Source of the DNA: Cyclobacteriaceae bacterium
Lineage (GTDB): Bacteria; Bacteroidota; Bacteroidia; Cytophagales; Cyclobacteriaceae
Direction of reading: 5' to 3'
Length of the DNA: 64,000 nt
NCBI GenBank assembly: GCA_026129485.1
Contig: JAHCHY010000001.1
Span: 62,001-126,000, forward strand
Shown here one piece after another: positions 53,770 to 63,125 of this stretch. Numbering within the stretch: the stretch's first letter is position 1; every line of letters begins with the position of its first letter. The position numbers and the translations under genes are program-made. The notes beneath the pieces are model-generated. The model was not told the DNA's origin. It saw only the letters and a list, made by a program, of their open reading frames with translations, and did not search any database.

Positions 53770-56700
53770 TTAGCGCTTCATTATTCTTTTTACATAAGAT
53801 TTGCTACCTGAAATGATGGCAACCAGGTACAATCCGCTTGGCAGGTGGTCCAGCGAAACCACCTGCTCGCCTGGCACATGTTGCGTATGCACAAGCGCAC
53901 CCTGCATATTGGTAACCCGGACCCGTACAACGGAGTTTAGCCCGGACTTGATGTGTAACAGGTCTGTAACCGGGTTGGGATAAATCAACACATCTTCCGT
54001 TAAAGGATCATCATTTACATGGGTAACTACTTCAAAAATATTGGCAGCGCCCGGTGTGGGCATTGCCGTAATTTCGATGGGACCTGTAATATCGGGAATA
54101 CGGCTGGCGCTTGTATTTTCAGCATGAGCGGCAAATGTTACTTCATCCAGCACACGCAACTGCGATCCTGTCATCTGATATAGCCCTACCTGCTCACCCG
54201 ATGCCGAAAGTCGGAAGTTGGTGTGTAGAACGCTTTGCCCGGTCTGGTTATCGGCCCACACTAATTTATATTCACCCGGATTAATAATTGTTTTGTTCGA
54301 TCCTGCTTCAAACTGGTGCTTTAATTTACTTTGCAGGTTATCGGTTATAAACAAGCCTGCCAGGTCAATAGCTTGCGCGGATGAATTGTAAATCTCAATC
54401 CAGTCGTCCTGCTCACCAAGCTCATCGGTTGCTGCCGTACCGGCTGCGGCTACTTCGTTGATAACTAATCCGGATACCGGGGCTGCTTCTTCAAAATGAG
54501 CCTCGATAGATACATACCGGTCAGCCACATCGCTTAATACCGGAGTAGTTAAAATCATCTCTTCTTCCGCACCGCCCACGAATGAGCTTAGCCTGAAAGC
54601 AAAGCTGAGGTCTGAACTTTGCGGTGAGTTCTGGTGCACTTCCACCGCCAGTACATTGTTTCCTTCTGCCAACAGGTTTGCCGGAACAGAAAAATCTACA
54701 AATACGTTTTCAACAGCAATTGCACCCGATGCCAACGTATTGTTGGTGATATTGCCTGCGGGCATATTGTTGCGATACACCTCCGTACCATTCAGGTAAA
54801 CTACTATTCCATCATCAAATAAAGCGGAGGCATTCAACGCCATAATTTCACTGGCACCGGAAACAGTAAACGATTTTCTAAAATAGGTGGTGATAAACTT
54901 ATTATTGGCATTCGGGCCAAAGCCCACAACAGTTTGCTCATCTCCCTCCCCGTAGCCCAGCTGGGCTGGTCCGCTGGCCCAGGCATTGTCATTAAATACC
55001 GGGGCATTCCAATTTACGCCCGGCAAAACTCCGGCATCAAAATACTTCCAGGTATCACCTGCAGAAACAAGGGGAGAAATCGTAACATCGCTTTTGATAA
55101 GCTTCCAATGCTTAAACGCATAACCGGGCGCGGGAACAGGTTTGGCCTCAAAAGGTAAATTCCTGTAGTAATCGGCCATACTCATAGGCTCATGTAAAGT
55201 AACCCCGTTAAGGTTTATCTTACCCGTACTTTCCGGAAAAGTCTGCGCGCTGATCTTTACATCAGCCGTAAGGCTAAAAAATTCAGCCATATGCTGCCGC
55301 ATGTACTGGTGGCGTTCTGCAGCAACGGTACGCAATCGCTGCACTTCATAATTCCAGTTGCTCATATTACCACCCCAACGTTGCTTATGGAACGGCATTT
55401 CGGCTGCAATGCGTTGGCTGAATACATCAATGGCTTTATTTACCTGCTGCGGACTAAAGCCTGCACCCATAGCGGCAGCCATCGTTTGAATGAACCGGCT
55501 TCTGAATTGCGGGTTTTGCAAAACCAACCGGATATGCTGCGTGCTCCAGGGAGGGTTTGGCCAATCCACTCCACTGTTAGGATCGGTGGCAAACGGTAAA
55601 GTAGGATGCGTTACGTTGCCGTACAGCGCCAGGCCAAAATCCGTATCGTACAGCAACCACCTGAACTTGCCATTGTTGGATCGCTGACGCCAGAATTTAA
55701 TATTGTTACCGGGCCAATCGGTATTGCCAAAATAAATCTGGGTAACGAGGTAATTGATATACTCCTGCACTTCAATGTGCTGGTCAATAAACTCGTAAGT
55801 AGAAGGTAAGGATGGCGGCAGTGTCTGCAAGGTGTTCAGGTAACTAAAGTATGCCGTATTGGTTCCCTCTATCGGGCTACCCCACGATTCCAGCAGGTCG
55901 ATGTCATTGCTTTTTATGCCAAAGTTCGTTTCGATATAATCCGCATCAATTTTTTCACGCATGTTTTGAATACCCCAATATTGACCATTGAGGAAAAAAA
56001 CCGTAGGTCGGTAAGCCTGGTAATTGAGCTTCATCTGTTCCTTTGCCAGGGTTTGTATAAGCGCATCTCTGAACATGGTGATATTAAAATCATTACCCGA
56101 ATTGCGCATGGTAAAGCCACCGTAGCGATCGTGCGGCTTTTCCGGGAACAGCTTATCGTCCAATATATTGCCGCCATATTTATCGCGCGCTTTTATATTG
56201 AGCGACTTTTGTGCATTATTCCGGCTGCATCCCCCGCCAATGCTGATATCAACCGACCGGCTGTAACCAGGCTTACCCGATGCATCAAAAAAACTTATGG
56301 ATGCATGCCTGTCCCAATCCTGGTTCCAGTTCGCAGGGGTATCCCTGCAATTCTTTGTTAACCCGTTGGTTCCAATTGTATAAATACCAACCGTATTATT
56401 CCAAAGGTAATCGGGCCGTGTGGAAACAGAAACCACAGGTAAAGTAAAGGATCGCTCATTTATAAAATACGTTTCAACAACCGTCTGGCTGGGGATATGG
56501 GTGTTGTGAAAAGCTTTGGCCTTTAATGTTAAGGTTTTGGTTACAGGTACAGGCGCTGTGTACAATGCCGATCCGGGCCTGGGCTCAGTGCCGTCCAGCG
56601 TATAACGGATTTCCACCCCTGGTGTGATATGCGTAATCGTTACGTTTTGTGTAGCTGCATAGCGACCGGATTTAACAGACAGGGTTGGCGGATCCAGCAC

Positions 56701-57201
56701 TACTTCACCAAATGGCGATTCGTTTTTGGCTGCCGGTGTAGGGCTGCTCAGGTAAGACCACTCCGCGTTACCATCTGATTTACGCCCGTACGAAACATTG
56801 GAATATTGACGGGGAAATGTAACCTGATCCACAAGTTGCAACGCAGGTGAAGACAATACCACGCTCTCACCATCACTATCCAACGAGAAGGATGTATGAA
56901 GCCCGGTGTTACGTCCATCGCACCAGATCAGCAGGTAACCCTTGGCCGGGATGAAAATCCCTTGCGGTATTACCCATTTGGCAGGTTGATTACTATTATC
57001 GGATAGATAATAACCACCCAGCGAAACGGATGTATTACCCGTATTGTGCAGCTCCACCCAGGGAGAGAAGTTGAAAAAATCAGGGTCAAAATTTATATCG
57101 GCATTGGCCGGACATACCTCATTAATTATAACCTGTGTGTACCCTGAAACAGCTAACACCGAAAACAAGAAAGTCATCAAAATCCGCATATCCCGCATCA
57201 A
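53770..57201 (-). CDS. CotH-kinase / lamin-tail protein with T9SS sorting domain
   Basis: 1143 residues with a signal peptide (SVLAVSGYTQ). Order: lamin-tail domain ~22-140 (VIINEVCPANADINFD), chitobiase-type Fn3-like domain ~172-245 (EIRYTLDGTEPRPGSALY), CotH kinase domain ~290-630 (FTMRNSGNDFNITMFRDALI, KFRWLLYDTDFGLAL), a galactose-binding-like sandwich ~710-880, second lamin-tail domain ~905-1045, and a type A T9SS sorting domain ~1070-1143 (YPNPVTDLLHIKS ... LPSGLYLV, ending KRIMKR). Exported through type IX secretion and probably attached to the surface. CotH kinases phosphorylate proteins; the substrate here is unknown. Confidence 0.92.
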   Translation of the reverse strand: MMRDMRILMTFLFSVLAVSGYTQVIINEVCPANADINFDPDFFNFSPWVELHNTGNTSVSLGGYYLSDNSNQPAKWVIPQGIFIPAKGYLLIWCDGRNTGLHTSFSLDSDGESVVLSSPALQLVDQVTFPRQYSNVSYGRKSDGNAEWSYLSSPTPAAKNESPFGEVVLDPPTLSVKSGRYAATQNVTITHITPGVEIRYTLDGTEPRPGSALYTAPVPVTKTLTLKAKAFHNTHIPSQTVVETYFINERSFTLPVVSVSTRPDYLWNNTVGIYTIGTNGLTKNCRDTPANWNQDWDRHASISFFDASGKPGYSRSVDISIGGGCSRNNAQKSLNIKARDKYGGNILDDKLFPEKPHDRYGGFTMRNSGNDFNITMFRDALIQTLAKEQMKLNYQAYRPTVFFLNGQYWGIQNMREKIDADYIETNFGIKSNDIDLLESWGSPIEGTNTAYFSYLNTLQTLPPSLPSTYEFIDQHIEVQEYINYLVTQIYFGNTDWPGNNIKFWRQRSNNGKFRWLLYDTDFGLALYGNVTHPTLPFATDPNSGVDWPNPPWSTQHIRLVLQNPQFRSRFIQTMAAAMGAGFSPQQVNKAIDVFSQRIAAEMPFHKQRWGGNMSNWNYEVQRLRTVAAERHQYMRQHMAEFFSLTADVKISAQTFPESTGKINLNGVTLHEPMSMADYYRNLPFEAKPVPAPGYAFKHWKLIKSDVTISPLVSAGDTWKYFDAGVLPGVNWNAPVFNDNAWASGPAQLGYGEGDEQTVVGFGPNANNKFITTYFRKSFTVSGASEIMALNASALFDDGIVVYLNGTEVYRNNMPAGNITNNTLASGAIAVENVFVDFSVPANLLAEGNNVLAVEVHQNSPQSSDLSFAFRLSSFVGGAEEEMILTTPVLSDVADRYVSIEAHFEEAAPVSGLVINEVAAAGTAATDELGEQDDWIEIYNSSAQAIDLAGLFITDNLQSKLKHQFEAGSNKTIINPGEYKLVWADNQTGQSVLHTNFRLSASGEQVGLYQMTGSQLRVLDEVTFAAHAENTSASRIPDITGPIEITAMPTPGAANIFEVVTHVNDDPLTEDVLIYPNPVTDLLHIKSGLNSVVRVRVTNMQGALVHTQHVPGEQVVSLDHLPSGLYLVAIISGSKSYVKRIMKR

Positions 57202-57334
57202 TAATTTTTAAAAATGCTGATAATATGGGAAATACAAAATGGATAAGCTATTTACGCCATGATTCCCGGTTTAATTGGCAGATAATTATGTCAAGCCATG
57301 CGAACCGATGCAATATGCCGGGACCTGTGCCTGG

Positions 57335-58435
57335 TTAAACCGGTCGGGAATGCACTACCTCATACCTTCTCTTAATTTTCAAAAAGGGCATTTCAACAAA
57401 CCGATACGAGATTACAGAGAATATTATACAAACAGCTAAAGAGGCAACAAATGAAAATAAATCATTTTTTAAAACCGGGAAATACTTTACCAGGTAAGCT
57501 ACAATGCCGTTACTGACTAAATGAAAGATGTATAGTCCGTAAGATCGCTTGCCGAGGAAGACAAAAACTTTATACGATAAAATCTTTTTCAGGATTCCAT
57601 TCTTTAAAACAGAAAGAAGAACAAACGCGCTAAAGATGCCTATAAAAGTATAGCTAAAAGAAAGTAAGAAGCTGTTTTGACTGATTGGCGGCAGCAACCA
57701 TACCAACCCGAAAAAGAATAAGCCAAATATACCCAGCAAGAAGGATGGTATCCGTTTCAGCAAAAAATCAAGTTTTCCAAATCCTATTACAATACCAATA
57801 AGCATCGATTCGAAATGAGTAACCGGCAAAACCCAGATTGCGGGATGCTTCACGTTGAAATACACCATTGTGCATCTTATGCCATTGAGGATAATAACCA
57901 CAGCAGCTCTTGTAATCCAGGTTTGATGTGAGGTTCTCTGCATCAAAAAGGCGACCAAAACAGGCAACAGCAGGTAAAACTGCTCTTCATAAGCAATTGT
58001 CCACAAGTGCCCGGTAAAAGGTATCGGGTTATACCCTAAGCCTGCTGTAAGCATATTATCTGACAAAGTAAATAAGCCTGCATAACGAATAATGGTATCA
58101 TCCTGTAAGGGATTTGGCAAAAAGAAAAACAATAAAGCTGAAAAGGTTATATACATGTAGTAAAGCGGGCAGATTCTCAGGATCCTTCGGTAGTAAAAGG
58201 ATTTATAGCTGATCGACCCGGAAAGGTTATACTCAGCCCTTAACAGCTTGGATAGTAAAAAGGCTGATAGGATAAAAAACAGATCAACGCCAATCCAACC
58301 ATAGGCATGAATAACCGAGAAATAGGGAATATTGGATAATAATGTATGGTGATGAAAGAATACCAGTAAAAACGCAAAAAATCTTAAACCATCAAGTTCC
58401 GGAAAGTAAAAGTTTTTGGGGTCTTTGATCTCCAC
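57335..58435 (-). CDS. Membrane acyltransferase (OafA/YrhL family)
   Basis: 366 residues with about ten membrane helices. The active-site motif HH of FHHHTLL (after helix 1) and the ELDGLRFFAFLLVFF start are the acyltransferase-3 hallmarks; RRILRICPLYYMY and HLWTIAYEEQFYLLLP are also present. It acetylates a sugar of surface polysaccharide or LPS. The start is GTG at 58435; there is no ATG in the following 200 residues that leaves the fold intact. The 133-base gap to the CotH gene (57202-57334) shows no gene. Confidence 0.85.
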   Translation of the reverse strand: MEIKDPKNFYFPELDGLRFFAFLLVFFHHHTLLSNIPYFSVIHAYGWIGVDLFFILSAFLLSKLLRAEYNLSGSISYKSFYYRRILRICPLYYMYITFSALLFFFLPNPLQDDTIIRYAGLFTLSDNMLTAGLGYNPIPFTGHLWTIAYEEQFYLLLPVLVAFLMQRTSHQTWITRAAVVIILNGIRCTMVYFNVKHPAIWVLPVTHFESMLIGIVIGFGKLDFLLKRIPSFLLGIFGLFFFGLVWLLPPISQNSFLLSFSYTFIGIFSAFVLLSVLKNGILKKILSYKVFVFLGKRSYGLYIFHLVSNGIVAYLVKYFPVLKNDLFSFVASLAVCIIFSVISYRFVEMPFLKIKRRYEVVHSRPV

Positions 58436-58472
58436 AGTCCGGCTGGCTAAAACTATAACGAAAGAAAATGCA

Positions 58473-59213
58473 TTACACGGATTCTGCCAGGAGCTTAATA
58501 TTTTTTACCCGATCAGGGTCGACCGTACGATACTTGAATTCCGATCCTTCTTCAGAACCCATACCTGCAATAGCCGGGTTGCGGTATTGCATAACACTAT
58601 CGCGAAAGGAGGTTGCCGAGAAATGAATTTCTTTCGCCCCTGTTTTCCGAACAATTTCCTGAACGGTATTTTCATTCACCCCGGAACCCGGCATAATGGC
58701 AATGCGGCCATTCGCTTTTTGAATTAGCTGCGCAACCAGATCAGCGCCTTTCGCTGCCGTGGCTTGCTGTCCGGCTGTAAGAATTCTATCAAAGCCCACT
58801 TCGATGCAATCTTCCAGCGCCTCAAACGGGTCGCGTGTCATATCAAACGCACGGTGGCACGTTACTTTCAGCGGACGCGCCCGGTCTATCAGCTCCCTGC
58901 ATCGCTTTTTATCGAGCGTGCCATCCGGATTTAAAATGCCGAACACCACACCATCTACGCTTAGCCGCTGGCATTGGTCAATGTCCCGCTTCATGCAATG
59001 AAACTCATAGCTGGAATAGCAGAAATCGCCTCCCCGCGGCCGGATCATCACGAACACATCCAGGTTGGTGTGTTGCCTTACCGATTCAATAGTTCCATAG
59101 GAAGGTGTGGTGCCACCTTCACCGTTGTTATCACATAACTCTATGCGATCAGCCCCGCCTTCCTGGGCGCGTAAAGCTGATTCGATGTTATAAACTACAA
59201 TCTCTAATAGCAT
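58473..59213 (-). CDS. cutC: CutC-family copper homeostasis protein
   Basis: 246 residues from the ATG at 59213; the open frame extends 31 codons upstream inside the asparaginase gene but has no sense there. The TIM barrel of CutC is seen in MLLEIVVYNIESALRAQEGGADRIELC, then TPSYGTIESV, CHRAFDM and GFDRILTAGQ. The starting ATG is one base beyond the stop of the upstream gene, so it is translationally coupled. Copper binding is the traditional annotation, but it is not certain for all family members. Confidence 0.9.
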   Translation of the reverse strand: MLLEIVVYNIESALRAQEGGADRIELCDNNGEGGTTPSYGTIESVRQHTNLDVFVMIRPRGGDFCYSSYEFHCMKRDIDQCQRLSVDGVVFGILNPDGTLDKKRCRELIDRARPLKVTCHRAFDMTRDPFEALEDCIEVGFDRILTAGQQATAAKGADLVAQLIQKANGRIAIMPGSGVNENTVQEIVRKTGAKEIHFSATSFRDSVMQYRNPAIAGMGSEEGSEFKYRTVDPDRVKNIKLLAESV

Positions 59214-59214
59214 G

Positions 59215-60177
59215 TTAATAATAGCTCTTCGCCTCAAAGATATTGTTGGGTACTTCATTGCTGTAAAGGGCGTACGTAAACCCTTTTTGCAAAGCGAATG
59301 CGCCATACTCCCCGTTTTTATTCAACGCTAAAAATCCAACCTGTATCTCTTTCGATTTCCCAGGCTGGTTTTTAACAATACGCGCCACAGCCAGCTCGCA
59401 GGCTTGCTGCGGGGTATTGCCTTGCCGCATCAGCTCCACCACGAGGTGCGAGCCTACAATCCGAATAACTTCTTCCCCCACACCGGTGCTGGTGGCTGCA
59501 CCCACTTCGTTATCCACAAACAAAGCCGCACCGATAATAGGCGAATCGCCTACACGGCCTCTCATTTTATAAGCCATACCACTGGTCGTGCAGGCTCCTG
59601 ATAAATTCTGTTGGGCATCTAATGCTACAATACCAATAGTATCGTGGTTTTCAATATTGGCTACCGGCTTATAATGCTGTTTCTTTAACCACTCCTTCCA
59701 TTTCTTCTTCGATTCTTCCGTTAATAGCTTCTCTTTCTTAAATCCCTGCGCCAGCGCAAACTTCAAAGCTCCATCTCCCACCAGGAAAACATGCGGGGTT
59801 TTTTCCATCACTTTACGCGCTACCGATACCGGGTGCACAATATGTTCCAGGCATGCCACCGCACCGCAGTTGGCAAGCTCATCCATAATGCATGAATCCA
59901 GTGTAACACGGCCATCGCGATCGGGCAAACCGCCCAGCCCGACTGACGATTCTTTCGGATCGCCTTCCGGCACGCGCGCACCGGCCTCTACCGCATCCAG
60001 CGCTCTTCCATTGCTCGATAAAATTTTCCAGGCTTCCACGTTTGCATCCGCTCCGAAATTCCACGTAGAAATTACCACCGGTTTGGAAACTTTAGCCGCA
60101 GGCTTTCCCCATGCCTTTGTGAATGATGCTAACGATGCCAGCGCACCCAGTCGAATAAACTTTCTTCTTGTTGTCAT
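59215..60177 (-). CDS. N4-(beta-N-acetylglucosaminyl)-L-asparaginase, Tat-type
   Basis: 320 residues from ATG 60177 (an in-frame TTG at 60186 is less likely). A twin-arginine signal (TTRRKFIRLGALASL) suggests export in a folded state. The Ntn-hydrolase motif NHDTIGIVALD holds the catalytic Thr, which becomes the new N-terminus after self-cleavage. It is followed by the GACTTSGMAYKMRGRVGD loop and GVGEEVIRIVG. It cleaves GlcNAc-Asn links from glycoprotein fragments. The gene lies between NlpC/P60 and cutC in one minus-strand operon. Confidence 0.93.
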   Translation of the reverse strand: MTTRRKFIRLGALASLASFTKAWGKPAAKVSKPVVISTWNFGADANVEAWKILSSNGRALDAVEAGARVPEGDPKESSVGLGGLPDRDGRVTLDSCIMDELANCGAVACLEHIVHPVSVARKVMEKTPHVFLVGDGALKFALAQGFKKEKLLTEESKKKWKEWLKKQHYKPVANIENHDTIGIVALDAQQNLSGACTTSGMAYKMRGRVGDSPIIGAALFVDNEVGAATSTGVGEEVIRIVGSHLVVELMRQGNTPQQACELAVARIVKNQPGKSKEIQVGFLALNKNGEYGAFALQKGFTYALYSNEVPNNIFEAKSYY

Positions 60178-60182
60178 AATTT

Positions 60183-60680
60183 TCAATCGATAATTCTGCG
60201 CGCCCTGCGGTAACGCTTTATATAGTAGTCCGAGTACAGGTTGGTTTCCACCACGCCCAATGTGGTAGATGCATGAATAAACTTTACGTTATCATTGCCT
60301 TTTACATCGGTAACAATTCCCACGTGCGTGATCTCGCGTTTCTTCTTACCGGTGGCAAAAAAAACCAGGTCGCCCGGAACCAGCTTTTTACGCTTTACCT
60401 TCTTACCCAAAGTGGCCTGCGCATCGGCTGAGCGGGGAAGCTCCAGCTCGATAGAGCGGTACGCATTACACGTTAATCCTGAACAATCCATCCCGGCCCT
60501 TGTGGTGCCGCCCCATTTATATGGTGTCCCGGTAAATGTGCGTGCGGTTTCAATTACCTTTTCTCTTTGCTCGCGCACACGGGTTGACACACAGGAGCTC
60601 AACAAAATCAAAATGACCGGAAAAAGCCACAGCCTTTGAAAAGTTATTTCCGTAATTTTGAGGTTTGATTTTTGTCCCAT
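60183..60680 (-). CDS. NlpC/P60-family lipoprotein peptidase (C40)
   Basis: 165 residues with a hydrophobic leader and lipobox (ILLSSC). The catalytic Cys is in [12 protein letters not shown], the first His in THVGIVTDV and the second in [10 protein letters not shown]. NlpC/P60 enzymes cut gamma-D-Glu-diaminopimelate bonds in cell-wall peptides. First gene of the NlpC, asparaginase, CutC operon (5-base and 1-base junctions). It is divergent from the oxidase gene with only 24 bases between the start codons. Confidence 0.92.
   Translation of the reverse strand: MGQKSNLKITEITFQRLWLFPVILILLSSCVSTRVREQREKVIETARTFTGTPYKWGGTTRAGMDCSGLTCNAYRSIELELPRSADAQATLGKKVKRKKLVPGDLVFFATGKKKREITHVGIVTDVKGNDNVKFIHASTTLGVVETNLYSDYYIKRYRRARRIID
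60653..60660 (+). promoter_or_regulatory. -7 promoter box of the FAD-linked oxidase gene
   Basis: TAATTTTG, an exact TAnnTTTG match, 44 bases before the ATG at 60705. It lies inside the 5' coding part of the divergent NlpC/P60 gene. TTTG at 60635-60638 is a possible -33 element though only 14 bases away. Confidence 0.5.
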
Positions 60681-60688
60681 ATTTCAAT

Positions 60689-60696
60689 CAAAGTTA
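60689..60696 (-). promoter_or_regulatory. -7 promoter box of the NlpC/P60 operon
   Basis: Minus-strand TAACTTTG, an exact TAnnTTTG match, 8 bases before the ATG at 60680, so the transcript would be almost leaderless. It sits in the 24-base space between the divergent genes, and the two transcripts would overlap at their 5' ends. Confidence 0.5.
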
Positions 60697-60704
60697 CTGC
60701 ATTG

Positions 60705-62138
60705 ATGTCAAACCCTAAAGCAGATATTGTTCCGGAATTAGATCACGAAGTCGTTAGCCGGTTTCGTTCCATTGTTGGCGATGGGCATGTAATTGCAGAT
60801 GAGGAAAAACGCCACGATTACGGCCACGACAAAACGGAGGATTATCTCTTCTTACCCGACCTGGTAGTAAAGCCAGGCACTCCTGAAGAGATCAGCGCCA
60901 TTCTCAAAATCTGCAATGAACATAAAATACCCGTAACCCCACGCGGTGCCGGTACCGGGCTTGCCGGAGGCGCCATACCCGTTCATAAAGGTGTGGTTAT
61001 TTCGATGGAACGATTCAACAAGATTATAGAAATAGACGAGCTGAACCTGCAGGCTACGGTAGAACCCGGAGTAATTACCGAAGTTTTTCAAAGCGCTGTT
61101 AAAGAAAAAGGATTGTTCTACCCGCCCGACCCGGCCAGCCGCGGCTCCTGCTTTCTGGGTGGCAACCTGGCTAATAATTCCGGTGGGCCGAAAGCCGTGA
61201 AGTATGGTGTTACCCGCGATTATGTAATCAACATGCAGGTGGTTTTACCTACCGGTGAAATTATTTGGACGGCTGCCAACGTATTAAAGAACTCCACCGG
61301 CTATAACCTGACACAATTAATGTGTGGCAGCGAAGGTACGCTGGGCATTATCACCAAGATTGTATTTAAGCTGCGCGGCTTACCGCAGAAAGATGTATTG
61401 CTGCTAATTCCGTTTGTAACCAGCGAAGAAGCCTGCAAGGCTATTGCCGCTATTTTCAGAGAAGGTATTACGCCATCGGGTATGGAGTTTTTTGAACGCG
61501 AGGCCGCGGTTAAGACATACGAGTACTGCGAAAAAGTATTGAACAGCCCCGTAACCACCAAGCTGGCTGATGGTATGGATGCCTACCTGCTGTGCGAGCT
61601 GGACGGCAACGATGAAGAAGTTTTGATGCGCGATGCCGAACGTGTGATGAACGTGGTGGAGAAATTTCAGAGCGGTGAAGTGCTGTTCGCGGAAAGCAGC
61701 GCACAAAAAGCCGAGCTCTGGAAAGTTCGCGTAAACATTTCTCCGGCCGTTAACTGGTACACGCTTACCAAGTCTGACGATGTAGTGGTGCCGCGTAACA
61801 ATCTGCCCAAGCTGGTTAAAGGCATTAAGGAGATCGGCAAGCGATACGGGTTTAACACCGTTTGCTTTGGCCATTTAGGCGATGGTAATCTTCACGTCAA
61901 TATTCTGAAAGAGAACATCAGCGAGCATGATTGGGAAAACAAAATACCGGAAGGCATTGGCGAGATATTCAAGCTTAGTGTAAGCCTAGGCGGAACGTTA
62001 TCGGGCGAGCACGGTATTGGTATTGCCAAGCGGCCATACATGCCTATCGCCATGAGCGAAGTGAACCTGAACCTGATGCGTGGCATTAAAAAAGTATTCG
62101 ACCCGAATGGTATTCTTAATCCCGGTAAGATCTTTTAA
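60705..62138 (+). CDS. FAD-linked oxidase (glycolate/lactate oxidase GlcD-like)
   Basis: 477 residues from ATG 60705 (a TTG at 60672 is less likely). The PCMH-type FAD-binding domain (~25-235) has PVTPRGAGTGLAGGAIPVHKG and GGNLANNSGGPKAVKYGVTRDY. The C-terminal FAD-oxidase domain contains CFGHLGDGNLHVNIL and GEHGIGIAKRPYM, the GlcD/D-lactate dehydrogenase signature. It oxidises a 2-hydroxy acid; the acceptor and the exact substrate are unknown. There is no GlcE/GlcF partner next to it. Confidence 0.92.
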   Translation: MSNPKADIVPELDHEVVSRFRSIVGDGHVIADEEKRHDYGHDKTEDYLFLPDLVVKPGTPEEISAILKICNEHKIPVTPRGAGTGLAGGAIPVHKGVVISMERFNKIIEIDELNLQATVEPGVITEVFQSAVKEKGLFYPPDPASRGSCFLGGNLANNSGGPKAVKYGVTRDYVINMQVVLPTGEIIWTAANVLKNSTGYNLTQLMCGSEGTLGIITKIVFKLRGLPQKDVLLLIPFVTSEEACKAIAAIFREGITPSGMEFFEREAAVKTYEYCEKVLNSPVTTKLADGMDAYLLCELDGNDEEVLMRDAERVMNVVEKFQSGEVLFAESSAQKAELWKVRVNISPAVNWYTLTKSDDVVVPRNNLPKLVKGIKEIGKRYGFNTVCFGHLGDGNLHVNILKENISEHDWENKIPEGIGEIFKLSVSLGGTLSGEHGIGIAKRPYMPIAMSEVNLNLMRGIKKVFDPNGILNPGKIF

Positions 62139-62281
62139 CCATAAAGGTTGCAAGGCAGAGCGTGCAGGTTTTATATGTCAATAGTTTTAGTTTGTAATCG
62201 CAAAACAGGAAGCAATAGCAATTCTGATCTTAAATTTCTTTGAAAAATCCAATAAGTAACCTTTATCAAACTTTCAAAACA

Positions 62282-63034
62282 ATGAAAAAAGTACATGCTT
62301 TAAGTTTTACACTACTCCTTTTGGTTGCATTAGCAGGTTGCAGCCCAACCAAAACAGAAGAGAAATCAGAGCCGGCCGATATTGACAATCAACTGACTGC
62401 CGATGAAGCTGCTGCCGGCTGGAAACTTTTATTTGATGGTAAAACGCTTACCGGCTGGACTATATTTAAAGCTTACCCCAACAACACCTGGGAAGTAACT
62501 GACGGAACGCTGCATTGCAAACCTCTTAACGAAGCAACGGGCGATGGCAATGAGCGCTCAGACCTTCGCACAACCGAACAGTTTCAGAACTTTGAACTGG
62601 TGTTCGACTGGAAGGTTGCGCCTGAAGCCAACAGTGGTGTGATGTACCGGGTAACGGAAGAATTTGATCAGCCTTATTACTCCGGCCCCGAATACCAGCT
62701 TATTGATGACACAGGTTACCCGGGTGATTTAACCGATATGCAAAAGACCGGAAGCAACTACGACATGCATGCTGCGTCCGCAACAAAACCGGTTAAACCT
62801 GCCGGTGAATGGAACATATCAAAAATCGTAGTGAACGGAAATCTTGTCGAGCACTGGCTGAACGGAAGCAAGGTTGTGGAATATGAATTGTTGTCGGAAG
62901 ACTGGAAACAACGCAAAGATGCCAGCAAATGGAAAGATGCAGCCGGTTATGGTATGGCCCCGGCCGGTTACATCGATTTTCAGGATCATGGCAACGAGGT
63001 GTGGTTTAAGAATATCAAGATCAAGACGCTTTAA
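62282..63034 (+). CDS. DUF1080 (3-keto-disaccharide hydrolase-like) lipoprotein
   Basis: 250 residues from ATG 62282 (an in-frame TTG at 62240 is less likely). Lipobox LVALAGC at Cys20. The DUF1080 domain covers most of the protein: GWKLLFDGKTLTGWTIFKAYP, WEVTDGTLHCKP, FELVFDWKVAPEANSGVMYRV and GYIDFQDHGNEVWFKNIKI. It has the common form with the NSGV/IDFQDHG motifs and no N-terminal module, unlike the related protein at 5384. Probably a surface glycoside-processing enzyme. The 143-base gap before it shows no gene. Confidence 0.9.
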   Translation: MKKVHALSFTLLLLVALAGCSPTKTEEKSEPADIDNQLTADEAAAGWKLLFDGKTLTGWTIFKAYPNNTWEVTDGTLHCKPLNEATGDGNERSDLRTTEQFQNFELVFDWKVAPEANSGVMYRVTEEFDQPYYSGPEYQLIDDTGYPGDLTDMQKTGSNYDMHAASATKPVKPAGEWNISKIVVNGNLVEHWLNGSKVVEYELLSEDWKQRKDASKWKDAAGYGMAPAGYIDFQDHGNEVWFKNIKIKTL

Positions 63035-63049
63035 CTTTATTTGAACAGT

Positions 63050-63105
63050 TGGCAATAGGCAAAACCAGTTGGTAAAAGGATGCAGCTTTGTCAACTGCCT
63101 ATTGC
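63050..63105. repeat. Inverted repeat upstream of the asparagine synthetase gene
   Basis: GCAATAGGCA (63052-63061) pairs with TGCCTATTGC (63096-63105), and CAGTTGG/TCAACTG motifs recur around them. This sort of iterated TTGGCAATAGGCA text is frequent in intergenic regions of Bacteroidota. It could fold into a hairpin after the DUF1080 gene, but there is no T-tract. Confidence 0.55.
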
Positions 63106-63125
63106 TACTGCCAGCTACTAAACTT

